DNA of 64,000 nt from Lactifluus volemus (GCA_022376515.1 WTXI01000002.1:1054001-1118000), one strand, 5' to 3'. Shown: positions 19,306 through 32,860, counted from the stretch's first letter. Translations and numbers: made by a program. Notes: generated by a model not told the origin, from the sequence alone.

Positions 19306-20103
19306 TTATGGTGGCAGACCCCTAGACTGATTCATCTCAGAATCATTGAACTGAGCCCTCGCCCGTTTAATATCTTCCTGCATGAATAATAACTCTTCCA
19401 TTCGTGCAAGTTTTTTGGTGTCAGCCGGACGCGATAGTGCCCTGCGGAAGTCCTCTATTGATAGGCGGGATTTTTTTGTCGGTGCAAGGGCAGTTTGACA
19501 CTAGATAGATGATGTTATCGCCACGAAAAGGTTAAAAGTACAGAAGACACCTACCACGTCCGCAATGTACTCCACAAGTATCTCTTCCATGACATTGACA
19601 GTATCGTTCGAGGGGTTTCTATCGTCTCCAAAGCCAAACATCAAGCTGCGGACTGGAATGAAGGTTTGTTTGTGAGCAACAATAGATAGTGGCCATTTAG
19701 ACGCACGCTCTTTGGTGAACAGGCCCTTAAAGTTGGACTGCTTTTTGTATCCTCGGGAAGAAGGGCCACTTGCTGCACCAGTTCCAGCGTTATCACGGGA
19801 GTATGTAGGATTATATGCAGTAAACGTAGTTCGCTGGGTGCTCGTGGGCACAGTCGCGGTTGTGGTAGTGGAAGTTGCCTGGACCGTCGTAGGCTTTGAC
19901 AATGAGCTGGTAGGTTGGTGTTGATAATAACTGTATGAGTAGGGCCATGCGGCGCCGTAGCCCGTAACCGCTGTTCCTGGATATGCACCAGTTGCGTAGG
20001 GATATGCACCGGGTGTCTGAGGGTGAGGGTACGAATAGGTACTATACGGATACGCGCCCGACGTCGTTGGATGCTGCCCTGCTTGAGAAGAATAGTAAGA
20101 CAT
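19306..20103 (-). CDS. TAF13: TFIID subunit TAF13
   Basis: A histone-fold subunit of TFIID that pairs with TAF11 at RNA polymerase II promoters. The start at 20103 opens a roughly 110-residue region rich in Tyr, Pro, Gly and Thr (repeats like GAYPY), which is unusual for the small TAF13 family. The histone fold then begins: LFTKE, an intron, RSLMFGFGDDRNPSNDTVNV, MEEILVEYIADV, another intron, and a second helix with SRLSIEDFRRALSRPADTKK, LARMEELLFMQEDI and a short tail. The stop is TAA at 19306-19308. It converges on the RRM gene, with 99 bp between stops. Confidence 0.9.
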
Positions 20104-20262
20104 AATGTTGTGTTGTCCGACTTGTGATCAAAACGATGTAGCAGAAGACAGCGCGTTGAGTAGAGCACGTGCATCTTGCCTGTTTGGGTTTGCTTTTCCT
20201 TGCCACACGTCCCCGCTGGCACTAGCGGGAGAGTACACAACGTCAGAGACATGTTCTCGGGT

Positions 20263-22046
20263 TTATATATCTAGACCAACATCCTCCTCCTTCCTTCCAG
20301 TAGATGCATCCAAGCTACTAGCACGCTCCAATAATTCACGTAGTTTCTGCCACTCTGCTGACACGACGCCTCTTTGATCTAACCATTCCATAATATCATC
20401 TGGGTTGGATGTGTCCTCAGGTGGAGGCAGGTTCTTGGCATAGGCCAACCGACTAAACGGTCGCTTCTTGCGAGGCTGTTGTACAAGGTCGACTTCTTCG
20501 GCAAGCGACCTGTATAAGTGATACTGGATCGCGTCATTGTTTTGTCCCGATACGTCTCAAGACCTTGACTCACATTCCAATGTGACAACCGATGGAATAT
20601 CTGAGTTCGAGCTGCGCAGAAGCGACCGAGGTCGAAACTAGTAACGTGAGAATTCTCATCCTCCGGGTCCTCCGAATCATATTCGTCGATGATAGGCTAG
20701 AGATATGTCGGCCTGGAGGAACGATGTGACGACTGATGGAAAACCCACCTCGAACGAAAGCTTGTCGTAAGGGATGCCCTTTAGCCATGCAGACACGGTG
20801 GATAGCCTTCCACCGAGGTGACATGCATCACAACGAGGAATCCCAAATTCTAGTTGTGTCAGGGTGAGATCCGGGTATCGTTCCAATGTCTCCCTGTAAT
20901 CACGTCTCCAAACGGATGATGCTATGGAGTCTCGCGTGCCCGAGATTTTTCGATGAATGACTTGGAACGGGACCGAGAAGTATTGTACACCTGATTATCG
21001 TTTATTTATTAGTAGCCTTATAAAGCACAGTCTCGCACTTTCTAGCTTTTCTTCCATGAAGGATCTGCGCTCGTCTATTGGCGTCATAGAAAGATGAACG
21101 AGAAGCTGGCAAACAACTTTGAAATCGTGACTCGTGTCTTGATGGCTATGGCGACTGAAGGCCATAGGTAGCTCGGGTACAGCTGCTCCGTCATCCTCTA
21201 CAACAAAATCGTCGATGTCATTGTTGTCGTCACCTCCATGGTCTTCTCCATCTTGATTACTCTCGTCCTGTTGAGAATCATGAAAAGGTGATATCCGTTC
21301 ATCGTCTTCATCTGTTTGCTCGTCATCTGAATCAGGGAGCTTCGCTCCAAGCTTCCTCTCTGTGACGGGTAGTATCCATCAATGTCATCACGCTGCGGTT
21401 CGTCAGCTTTCGCTTACTTTTCAATCGGTCAAGATTCCGCTGAAACGTTGTCCGTTTACGGCGATCCCGAAAGCGAGACTGGATGATGTCTGGGATCAAT
21501 ATTAGTTGGAATCTTTCATGGACGGAACTGAGATTCGCCTGTTTCATTGACCTCGCCAAGTAGGTCGTCAGGCTCCTCTGTGCTCGAAGGTCGGGTTCCT
21601 TTGGCCAACCGCCGTCTTTTAGGATGCGAATCAAGATCAAGTTCCGTGCTTGGACTACGAGAAATAGGACGCTTCATCTTGGTTGATGGCGATTCTCTCC
21701 GATTCAACTCTATACTGTCATCGGAATTATTTGAGGTTGAGGTTGTTGAGGTTCCACGGTCGGCAAGTGGCCTAACCTCGACTGCAATTCTGCGCCGCTT
21801 TTTCGGAGAGGACGGCTGAATTTCATCATCATCCAAGGGAGGTTCTTTCCTAGGTTCGAAGTGGATCGCCTCTACGTCGCTGTCGCTGTCACTTTGAATA
21901 GGAATCTCAGTAACGCCAGCTGTTCGGCCGGCTGGTCCCAGCTGTGTCCTGGATCTGCCAGCCTGAGGGCTATTGAGATGTGGTTGTAGAAACCCAATTA
22001 GACTCTGCTGTCTGAGTTGTTCAGAAGTTGCTTTTCTGCGGGGCAT
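20263..22046 (-). CDS. DUF4211 domain protein, nuclear
   Basis: The start at 22046 gives MPRRKATSEQLRQQSLIGFL. A long disordered region follows, with Ser/Asp runs and basic patches such as SPKKRRRI and PKRRRLAKG that look like nuclear localisation signals. After acidic sequence (FIVEDDG-like, about 21200) comes the DUF4211 core: SVPFQVIHRKISGT, LERYPDLTLTQLEFGIPRCD, and CDACHLGGRLSTVSAWL with a paired-cysteine motif. The C-terminal part is LAYAKNLPPPEDTSNPDDIM and EWLDQRGVVSAEWQKLRELL. About five introns. The family is fungal and of unknown function. Nuclear location is inferred from the basic motifs. Confidence 0.8.
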
Positions 22047-22251
22047 GATTGATATAGCGAGCGACGCGACAACAAATCCAACGCGCATTAGCCTCATTTA
22101 ATAGGCGCTCATCACGGAACCGCAGATACTAATCACGTGGTTATCATCTCCACACCACCGCGACCGCAGGCAGATTTCGTTCATAACATTAGTTGTAACT
22201 TGGTCGAGTCGCCCTAATTCGACAGGAACGATTATCTTAACCCCGGGAGTC
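22047..22251. promoter_or_regulatory. 205-bp divergent promoter region
   Basis: Separates the starts of the DUF4211 gene (minus) and the C1-domain giant (plus). It contains ATCACGTGGTTATC, an E-box-like CACGTG near the centre. No TATA box is evident. Confidence 0.5.
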
Positions 22252-25200
22252 ATGTCATCTCAGAGGGAAAAGCTCATAGCGCCTGCCCTTCGCCTTGAGA
22301 TATCCGACACACTCTCCACTCCCATATCGACCTCACCAATATCGCCGACTTTTCGACAGAGGGCTCGCGCCCTTTCCCATGTGACATTACCACCTTTTCG
22401 CCCTTCCCATGGCACCACTAGTAGTTTCCCGTCCCCTCTGTTATCATCGGCGCCTGCTCCTGGTATTACCAAAGCACAGGAAGAGTCCCAAAAGCTACTC
22501 GCACACGTTCTCGAACAACTTCGTCGCAGACCGAAATGCCCCCCATCAAACCCCATGCCGTCCCAGGCGATACCGACAGCTAAACTTAATATCCCCCGCC
22601 TCAGTGTTTCAAGGGCCAACAGTAATATCCAATTGGTAGACCCGGACGGCGAGGACAGTTCTGAGCGCATCTTTTCCCCAGACTTAGCCTTCGACCTGAT
22701 GAACCGCTTGAGAGATGTGTTGATGTTTTTATTGTCTCATGGGTGGCAATTATTCAACGAAAGGCAAGTTTCCAGAGAACGTTTCGAGTGTGATTGCTCA
22801 GATTCACCCCTCCTCAGCACCAATGCAGCTATGTTCGGAGGAGGTGGAAAATTGGACGTTCCAGCTCCGTCTTCCCCCTTTCGTCTACGAAGACGCAGCG
22901 CTAGCATTGATACGAGACATTCATCGTATCTTGAACTTGAAAACGAATCAACCGAGCTGCTTTCTCAGTGCATTTCCGTTCTCCAATCCATTGTCTCCGA
23001 GGATTGTCGATTCCCACTATTACCTCGCCCTTCTCGTCCACCAAACTCTCTACAGCAATATCTCTGGACATTGCACTGCTACTCGTGCATATGCATGCGA
23101 CGTCTGATACTGTTGTCTCCCAAGTCGGCTTCGCCCTTCTGCCTGCGTTCGCAACATTCAGGCCTGAGATACGTCCTCGATTGCTTTCATTTTTTGAAAG
23201 GATTCTTCGACATATGCTCTATGAAGAAAAGAAGTTGCGCAGCTTTGCCAGTGGCAATATGGTGGCCTCAAATAATGAAGGTGCCTAACAGATCATTTGT
23301 CCTCGTTTTTGTGCTCAACATGCTATTGTTTATAGCGCACTCTGCCGGGCTCCCCCAAGACGGTGCACCTCCCCCTCTTGTTTCCATTCAAGTTGAATCT
23401 TACGAAGAGATACACTCCGATTTCCGGGGTTACCCCCAAAGTCTAACGTCCGACCCGTCCTATTCCAGCCTCTGTGTAACCTCTCAGAGCGCATCTGGCC
23501 AATCTTTAGCATCTTACCGCCTTTTTTCACTCTTGTCGCCTCTTCTAGCTGCTATTTCCGAGGCAATCGACTTCAGCAATGCATCATTAACCATTCTATG
23601 CCGATTGCGTTGTCTATTTGACATGGTTGTTGATTTAAGACCTGATGCTTCTCTAAACATTCTCGAAGTTATCGCATATCATACACCGAAAGCCCGGTTA
23701 TCGGCACTTTGCCTCTTGTATTCTTATTGGCCCCGCGCGCTCGGCCACTGCTTTGTGAGCAAACCATTTGAATCACTGGCTGGCACAGTCCACACACCCT
23801 CGTACCGGACCCATGCCCACCAATTTGTCCTTTGGCAGTTCATAGAACATCCGGGCGCAATTCCTTTCGAGGGGAACATATTTCGGCGTGTCGATCATGT
23901 TTCAAACAAATTGTTGGCCTCGGAGTTTTTTGCCCTTTGTGCGTCTGTGCCATGCATTTCGATTGCTATGACTACCCTGGCGGCACCTTGCTCACACAGT
24001 ATCCCGTGGGACTGGACAATAACACTCAAAGGGTAGCAGTACATCGATTCAGCCATGTCCAACTACGTGGGTCCAACCGACGACATCCCTCTGGACATAC
24101 CTTCAGCATGGTCAATATGTTTACTCTGGCTCTTTGTTTCATCTGCAAACTACCTCTATGGGGATGTCACAGCCAAGGCCTCAAGTGCGACAGCTGCAAC
24201 CAGTTCATTCATGCGGGATGTGACGTATCCCTCTCAGCACAATGTCCCACCGTTCCTTCTACATCAACTCACGTGACCATCTCGCCGCGTGACTTGCGCA
24301 ATTCCTTCGACGGCCATTTCAAGGGCTTGCTCGGGCTCGATCCGGATTCTCTCCGATATCACGAAGATATTCTTATCCACTGTGATATCCTTTGGACACA
24401 ACTACAACTTCTGAGTAATGGTCTCGCATTGGGCTCCATCATTATTGAACGCGAAGACGAGGCTTCCAAGCCTTTCAGCCTCGAACTCCAGTCCCTCCTT
24501 GATCGTCTCCGGACCATCCTTCTCTCTCCGGGATCTGTCCCATCTGACATGCTGAATGATTTCTTCCAGGAATCTTGTTCCGCCTCAAGGACGACCCTAC
24601 TTTTTGACTGGTCAACTCTATGTTTTCTGGCCGCGAGCATAAAACTCGTAGATGCTACTCCTGACCCCTTTGCCGGAGGTACACCCGATCCTTTTCTGAG
24701 TCCGCAGTTGGACTATATTGGGTCTCAACCCAATACCTTCGATGCTATTCCCCTCGGCCTGCTTCGTGACAACCTTGCCAACAAGTTCCAGATACACTCT
24801 GATATAGCCTCTGAGATGTTCCTCAGTCATTTGCGTCACGTTGGCTTGTTCGAAATTCCGGAGATTCCGTAGCCGAATCAAATGGTTTGTTGCGATACAA
24901 GGAATCACTCTGCTCGTTTTCGTTACCTCTTTGCCTCGATCTTTCGGTCAACGTCGAAACCCTCATGTCGGCTATTGAGGCGTGTTTATCAGACATTTAT
25001 CTCTCTACCAATGAAGCTGGGTTTCAGCTCTTGGTGAGGAGGGCATGGCCCACTGAGATGTCAACGGACTATGCCCTTCGTCGACTCATGAAAGTTGTTC
25101 TTGGTTGGATTCTTGCAGAAGTACGTGATAATTATCTTCAGTACATGGTGATTCCAGACTCACACCCCGTGGAGGACGAGAGATTGGCGGTCATACTTCG

Positions 25201-28200
25201 AGACTATATCCCTTTTGGGCGAGAACTTCCCGGCGTGCGTATGAGTAGCATGGGCCAACCATGGCCTGATTCCGACAGGTCTGCTGCATCGTCAGCAAAT
25301 GGTGGAGACTATCTTACCCAACGTCGATCTTTACTCCGGATCTATGCTACTGCGTGGTTGCTCGCGCTTCATGACCTAGATGTAGTGCTCTATGGGAAAA
25401 TGTGCTTTGAGTTAGTTCTTGAGATCGCTGGTGAGAGGGTTGAGGGTGAATCTAATGAAGAGATGGCAAGTGATGCATACCCTTTGATGGTCTTTATATG
25501 CTAATGCTTTTAAAGGCGGACTTATCGTTGCGACACATTATCAAACTCTCCCAGGCCTTCGTAGTCTTCACGACATTTGACGACATATTTCTTCTATGGC
25601 TGGAATCCACTTTGGACCGGCCCTTGAACCAAGTAATTTAATTGATTCTTATGTCGCCCCGTACTGAAGGCATTTATAGCCTGTCTTGTCTTTGCAACGA
25701 GCATTAAACCGGGAAGGTAGTGGTATGAATCTCCGATCGAGCACCGCCGTTGAAGTCACCACGTCATTTGTCGATGGTTCCCGTATCACTCCCACCAATC
25801 TGTGGGGTGTGGTCCTCAAAACATCGTCCGACAGCCGGAAGGGTTTGGTTCAGTGTTTACAATGGCTGAGCATGTTTGCTCGCTCTGCTGTGGACGTCCC
25901 GGAATCCGTCTTTCGGCACTTCAGATCCCTTACCGACCAGTTCAAGTTCTCAGTGGCTGAGACGTATCCCCTGATTCATGCAGCGTTTCTATGTTGTTGG
26001 ATGAGGTCTCTCGGTCGACAAGAACTCCACGGCTTGATGGGTTCGGTGCATCTTCGACTGTCCGCAGATATATGTCGAAATTTGAGTGAGGGAAAGGCTC
26101 TTCCAATCATGTGAGGCAGAGTGTCATCGAGCAAGACAGAGCTGACATCTTTCTAGACCTGACTTCATTCGATTATCCCTAGCAACATGTCTTCTTTTGG
26201 CTGGCTGTACGCGTGGGATCCTTGTTGATTCCGGTTTAATTATTGAGAGCGATGTACTCCAACTACCCTCCAGGTTTGCCTCCAGCATGTCCAATTGCAA
26301 ATTGTCGTCGCTCAAACGCTATACAGCAATGCAAGGGCATCGATAATTACTGATCCAATTCACATGAACATTAGCTTCGTTCAAGTACTTGGAGACTATG
26401 TCCAGGCGCGACAAGAAGATATCAATATCATTGTCGCCAGATTCTTCTATCTTTTCGTCAAGGAATGTCCATTGATGGAATCATATGAAGTGGATAATTT
26501 CATCCTCCGTAACGCTGGCGTACTTAGTTCTTGGTAAGGCACCAAATGTAATTTTCAATTATTTGCGGCTGCTTATCCTTGGAAAAGTGTTTGGTCATTC
26601 TACGAAATGCAATCTGGACATCTATCCTCAATCTGCCCTAGTCTACTGATGCGCATCCTTGTTGTCGACGCCCAGCCCTTGGATGCTTTTCTGCAGGCCT
26701 CAATGTCTTCTGCTACCCACTGGAAATCACGGTAAGAGGGCTATGATTTGATCCAAGACCGTGGATCTTCACCTCGCCCAGGCTCCGGACATTAAAGCTA
26801 CTCTTTCGTATCATCCTTGATGTAATCAACCCATCGTTCATCGTCGAAGATAGGCAGTGGCAATCCAGCGCCACGATCATTTTTAACAGTTACTTCGCTG
26901 CACTGTGGCAAGATCCTCAAGTACTTGCGTATTTTGATCCTGGCTGTTCACAAAGGTTGAGATTGCTTGCAGGAGGAAGTTAAAGTTGCGGTGGATATTT
27001 CGTCGCAAACGTTACTCCCCGCTCATTTCGAAGCTATAACAAATTGTTGGAATGAAGCCTTGGTCAAGGCCCCAGTGTCTGAACGCGTGAGGCTCGTTAA
27101 CTTCCTCATACAACTTCATACGCAGTTTTCTGGCTGGAGAGGTATGTACCATGACGAACACACATCTTTCCTCACTATATCTTCTCCAGTACTCTCTTGG
27201 GACGTCATCGTTGGGATTCTTTCAGAAGATCACACTCCAGGTGACGGAGATACCAAGAACGAGTCCGCTGATGTGCGTGTACTGAGTTCTTCTGGCAGAA
27301 TAATTTATAATAATACGCTTAATTGTTCAGTCGGAATTGAACCACCACCCAACCACCACTGACCCTGACATCGCCACCTTACGCGTGAGTCGTTCGCACA
27401 GCGTATCTTCCTTCAACCAACCTTTTGCACAGATTTCCGTTCTCCTTTTGAGCTTGAGGATGATCAGTTCTGGTATCAACATTGACCTATCCACTTTACT
27501 CAAGCTGAAGAAGCACCTCGTTCACGATTTGGGATTTGTCAACGTTTCAAACGTCCCAGGCCAAGGATTTCATGTTGCATTTGAGCATATGAGAATTACG
27601 ACCCGCGACGTGTCGCCCTGCATGGACGAACTATTATCTGTGCTCGATGCTCCACATCCATTTCACCTTGTTGCTTCTGCAATGACTGACTCACTACCCC
27701 CAAGCGACACGCCGGTGGCGCTACTTGTTGGATCCATTTTTGTAGATGTTATCTTCGCATTGGTCACGGGATCAGAAGACCTGGTTGACCTGCCATTCTT
27801 AACGACAAAGAGGCTTATTGAATGTCTTCTTGTCGTCATGTATAAACACGATTTGGAAAGTCAACCTCTGCGACACCTACAAGGAGATCTTCGGAGGGCT
27901 GTCCTTCGGGTGCTGAATCTCGTGCCTACTGGGCTCAGTTATGAACTACGCCAACTCGCTTTGACCGTGGCACAGACATATATCAAGTTATGGCCGAACG
28001 TGGCAGGCAGCTTTGTTCTGTAAGCGACGTTCGTTGCGAATACACGTTCGATGTTGACGGGAGATTTGAGTGAGTCAATTGATGTATGTTCGCAAGTTAT
28101 CACAGATCTTGGATTCAGCAAAGAGGACCCCCTTGCTTCTCAAGCAGCGTCCTTCATTGAGGGTGCTCTATCAATGTAGGCAATGACAGTCTCGACGTTG

Positions 28201-30161
28201 CCAGCTAACATTAACGTAAATCAGGTTTGCTGAACGTGGGATATGCATCGCATTATTCAAAGCCAGTGCTTTTATGCCACAGTCTCATCGCCTTCTGACC
28301 TGCCCCGCAGAGAACGCATGTCGAGTCCTTCTTCGATGTTCTCCGATCATGTACGGAGAACACACCCCGTGGCTCCCCCAATTCTCAGAGTCTGAGAGAT
28401 ATCCTTCTGCGAGACACTGCCACAAGATTGGTCGACAGTGACGCAGAGAGTTTCAAGCTGGTCACGAATAACCTCAGCCTTTTTATCGAGAAGGTTCACA
28501 CCGGTACTTATGATCCGAGTCTCGTACACCGTGAGTATTGCCTACAGCTTTTTGTCCATCTCCTAACCCCGTAGCAGACATAGGACTTTGCCTCATAAAT
28601 GTTGTCCGTCGTACAACAGAGTGGTCGCCAGAAATCTTTGACTCAAGCCCGCTGCTATCGATCGTTAGCACTCTCATAGAAAATAACCTATCCCAAACCC
28701 GGGTATTGTTTGCCTCACATTGCGATTTCTGCTCACTTAGAAGACCCCACAGGACTTCCTTGTTCAGTGTGATACTATACTCCGGGTGTTGCTGCCCAGA
28801 TTCATTATAAATCCGCCAAGTCTCGTACGCATATTAGAGGTCGCAAAACGCCTTCACGTTCGTATCAAGAAACAAAACACGCCCATAGATCTCAGGCTGG
28901 GACAGAATCGGATCATAACTACCATTCTTGAAATCTCCAGTGAAGGTCTACGACGAAAAATTCGGATCTTCCCATCGACACTGGCTGCAATAGCTGAGGT
29001 ATTACCTGGGATTGTTAGGTTTGATCGCTATCTAAGGGACCTTTAGGCCATAACACAGACTAGCGTCAACGCTCCTGAATATGACAAGGACTTGAATGGC
29101 CCAATAGCGAGGTTAGGAGCGGACGGGATCTCCTACTTACAAACCCGCATACCGCAAGGTAGCGACGCCGAGACTGAGGTCAATTATTCCCTATCTATTG
29201 CGAATTTGATACTTCACGGCTGGACTATCAACGTAGAGTCCCTTCATCAATTGTTTGCAGAGCAGCCCTCAGAGGTACGCTTACTCATCAACTCACCTGA
29301 TGCTTGTCCCTGCTGAGGCGGACCGTGACCGGGTACAGAGAAACTCACGACAGCTGAGCATAAGCTTGTGGAACGTGTTTTTACTCTCTGCGTTGTCTCA
29401 CGAATCCACGCTCCCGGGGGCACTTTTGATGAGGTACTTTTCGACTTTCGTAATCGCGTATCGGGATGTCATGGCCGCGTCTTCTACCGTCACGCAAGGC
29501 CTCGTGAATGCGGCGGCGAATATCAACCATTGCTACGCCACCGTCAAGCTTTGGCTGATGCTTGAAAGGAGGCTATCGCAAAACCGGACCTCTCAAGGCG
29601 GTCATATTCCCATTCCGAAAGTGGGGCCTTTCGTGATCTGGAACGAGCTCTGGCCTTCGTTCTTGGTTCTCATCAATGCACACGAAGCGGAGGTGTTGAA
29701 AGGACAAAATACAGTACGTGCCCCATGATGGCCGCACATTTTCCGAACAAAACATTCACTTTTTACTTAAAATGTAATCCAGCCGCTTTGGAGCACCATA
29801 TCATCTGCCATCGCGGATCTTTTCCAATTCTTGAAGGAGTTTCATTCAGTTTTAGCGTTGGAGACCGCGGTACATGAGGCTACTCTTAGTCGCCTTCGTG
29901 CATCCGGTCAACCGGACGGATCCAAAAGCAAGGTAAAAAAAATAATCTGCCGTTCCCGGGGTCGTCTCGCTCATCAGCGAATACTATATGACATAGCTGG
30001 CGCGGGCATTGCAAACCATTCGTGAACCAGTACCAAGGGTTCCATGGACTACCCTTCTTGATCTAGTCAAGGGAGATGTGATTGCCGCGGAGAAGCTAGA
30101 TATGCTGGAAGCGCGCAATACGGGTGGGCAAAAGGATAAGAGAGATTCCCGTCCGATATGA
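22252..30161 (+). CDS. Giant helical protein with a C1 (DAG/phorbol-type) zinc finger
   Basis: One gene of about 7.9 kb, more than 20 exons and over 2000 residues, reading from MSSQREKLIAPALRLEISDT to a C-terminus near SRPI and TGA at 30159-30161. Frame changes coincide with GT-AG introns of about 50 nt. A Ser/Pro-rich N-terminus of about 120 residues leads into amphipathic helical sequence of HEAT-like character along nearly the whole length. Around 23890-24270 there are two cysteine clusters. The second is a full C1 pattern: HTFSMVNMFTLALCFICKLP, then LWGCHSQGLKCDSC, NQFIHAGC and a final C (H-X12-C-X2-C ... C-X2-C-X4-H-X2-C-X7-C). I do not recognise the family. UNC80/UNC79-like channel scaffolds came to mind as large helical proteins, but I cannot support that. 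Membrane recruitment through C1 is an inference. Confidence 0.75.
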
Positions 30162-30341
30162 TGATATAGAAAAAGGTTTATTGATGTGATGTAAAAGAAC
30201 CCCCGAGGGGAAGAACCGTAGGACACCGGAGATGGTGGTGACCCAGTCCAAACGTAGGATAAGGTGAAAGGACGGCCAGAAAAGACATACTAACATGCGC
30301 AACAAGACAAAGGAAGGGATTTGGTAAGGGCCATGAGGCAA

Positions 30342-31546
30342 TCAGTGTTCACGTGCGCTTGGCGCACACGGCTGCTGTAAGCGCTGTCCCTCCTCTCGTG
30401 CCAACACGACCTCGCTGAGACTGGTCCTTCTACGCTCCTCATTACGCTCTCTAAGACTAGGTATAGCCGAGTGCACAGCATACTCTAACGAGGGCCATAT
30501 TTCGTCGGAAGTGTTACCGCGTATTGAAACCGGCCTCGTTTTCGAGCCAAAGGAAAGTGAGGCTTGAGGAGAACTGTAATATTGCAAAAGCGGCGCAGTG
30601 GATGCATAAAATTGTTGCAAGCGGCGGGCGAAAATTTCCTGCCAGTGCCGGATATAACGTCAGCGAGACGGCCATTGCCCACTCAGGTCGGGTCCGCACA
30701 CACCGGCTTATCATCGGGCCGTTTAGTGAGCGGTTCACCCGTTTCGTCATCAAATCCATCGACTCGGGGACGATTGTACGAGAGGTTGTAAACCCGGCCA
30801 GATGGAAGATGGACCCATCTATCGGAAATGCGGGCAAGAATGACCTCGTCCGACACGTCGAGATTCACAACGAGATTAAGCGGGGAACCTTGCTTCCTGA
30901 ACAGCCGAGCACAAGTCAGAGATTGCGGCAATAAGACAATGGAAGACGAGAGAGCACGCTGACCGAAGATGGGCATCAAGGAGTTTGCCTTGACCTACCG
31001 TCCGAGGAAACCATCCAATATCCAATGCTGGGTAAGGCAATCGGTATTCTTCGTCTATAGCTCCCGTCACTATCATTACCACGCACCTTGTGACGGAGAG
31101 CATCAAGCTTGCTTGATACTACTTTCAACATGAGCTCATCGGGCAGCAAACCGCCCTTTGAGACGATTTTCTCGGCGATGAGACCAACGTCAGTCCTTCA
31201 GGGCGGCATTCTGTTGAGCGCCCAAGTCAACATGAACCAAACATAACTCTACTCACTTCTCTGAGATGTGTTGTCTCAATAGATCACCAGTAGAGATGGA
31301 TATGATGTCGTATTTCCGCACAAGACGAGCTGTAAGTGTTCCCTTTCCTGCACCAGGTTTACCAAACATGATCATGCACAATGTCCGCCCGTTGGGGTGA
31401 GATGAATCTGAATTTCCATCAGGGGCCGCAGCTGAACGTGAGTTGTGTAAGAGAAATGGGAGGGCCGTTTGAGAGGGGAAAGATGTTGAGAACTGGCGAC
31501 GAGATAAGCTGCGTCGGGTAAACAGGCGGGACACAGTCGTCGTCAT
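30342..31546 (-). CDS. Adenylate kinase, mitochondrial GTP:AMP type
   Basis: Transfers phosphate between a nucleoside triphosphate and AMP. The start at 31546 gives an Arg/Ser-rich, acid-poor N-terminus (MTTTVSRLFTRRSLSRRQFS), a convincing mitochondrial presequence. The P-loop is GKPGAGKGT (about residue 62), followed by ISISTGDLLRQHI, DGFPRTVGQGKLLDAHL, and the LID segment ISDRWVHLPSGRVYN. The LID lacks the zinc cysteines, as in eukaryotic AK2/AK3. Further on come RPDDKP and the helix LQQFYASTAPLLQYY. A charged C-terminal extension of about 50 residues (RERNEERRRTSLSEVVLARE) exceeds the usual length. Several introns. It converges on the C1 giant, with 180 bp between stops. Confidence 0.9.
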
Positions 31547-31618
31547 GGGTTAAACCGGGTGGGCTGATCAGCTTAATTGCCCCAAAACACCCCCAAACGA
31601 TTCAACGATTAGATAAGA

Positions 31619-32860
31619 TTAATTTATTAATTCCCGCATTTCCCGCACACCGTATACACCTCGCACGTCCCCTCTTCCCCTATCCGCTGCTACACAGATA
31701 GCCTCCGCAACCTGATCAACATGTATAGGTGGTAGCGAGAGTGCTCTCGCGATAGAGTCGATCGACGGCGTCCCAGTCAGCGTCTGCGACAGGCCGTGGA
31801 GTAATTCTGATGGCCTAGGCACGCCTTTGGGAAGATTTGACTGCACCGTAGAGGATAAGTCAAGAAGTGCTGCCACAGGGGCCGTGTAAGGCCTCAAGTG
31901 GGGATGGTAGACTAGACCTGAAAATCGACATTTGTCATTCAGGCTTTCGCTTTTCTGATATTCCCCAGCCACTGTCACTCACTTGGTCGCAGGTACACCC
32001 CACGGTAATTTGTTTTCCCGTCGATCATGCGCTCGATCCGTTCCTCAGCTTCCCGTTTCGATTCAATGTACGCAGCAGGTATGACAGGTCGAAATATGTC
32101 TTCGGCCGAAATGTAGACAAAGGGACGTGGCTGTTGAGTTTCCGCATAATCTTCGCTACTGTTCAGGAACGCCTCTGCCACTCGCACGGCTTGGAGCAGC
32201 GCCCGGAAGAAAGAAAAAAAAAAGTTAGCATATCCGCGGGAAAATTGAAATGCCCGTCAACAGACCCGAGTCCCTGTTCAACGTCTCGTAGCCGTTTGGT
32301 CGCTCCTCGAGTGGGTTTCTCGCCGTACTGATGAGACTCTGTACCAAGCTCCCTATCGCACCCGTCAAGTCTTGCGTACGCAGTGCATCCTTATATCTGG
32401 TGTCGGGCAAGAGCGTGCCGAGGGTATGCACGATTGCCGAGACACCAGGTAGAAGATGGGAATACGTCTCCGGTTGGAGCGCGTCCGCCTTCAGCCACTC
32501 CACCTAGGCCGAAAATATCAGGTTAGGGCAAAGCGAAATTTCTGGATCGAGAATACCCGACTAGCGCACAACCTTTTCGGTCCATGCTGGGGTGTGGCCC
32601 TTTGGGGTTTGGAAAGGTCGTCCGGACGAGCTGCGCAGGTACACGTAGGTTGTTGACTGACTGGCGAACGCGGTCGGAATAAATGTAACTGCTAACCTGA
32701 TACTGGTAACCTGGTAGCCACGACGCAAAGCAGTTCGACAGACGGCTGAGCCTAGATAGATACTTTCGTTCATACGGAACGCGGTGAGCGGCAGAAAGAA
32801 TGACAGACCGATGAACCCGTTGCCCCCAACGACAAGAATTTTTTGCAGCGTGAGCTGCAT
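31619..32860 (-). CDS. Coq11-like NAD(P)-binding reductase (NDUFA9/YLR290C type)
   Basis: An atypical short-chain dehydrogenase fold associated in yeast with the mitochondrial coenzyme Q synthesis complex. The start at 32860 (MQLTLQKILVVGGNGFIG) places the Rossmann motif GGNGFIG at once. An in-frame codon further upstream at 32947 was not used, since the homologous proteins begin near the beta strand. It is followed by AVCRTALRRGYQVTSI, SSSGRP, VEWLKADALQPETYSHLLPG, VSAIVHTLGTLLPD, and YISAEDIFRPVIPAAYIESK, which carries the Tyr-X3-Lys pair. The C-terminal part contains PPIHVDQVAEAICVAADRG, ending MRELIN. Introns are 40-60 nt. It starts a tight tandem with the adenylate kinase gene, 72 bp away. 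Confidence 0.87.
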
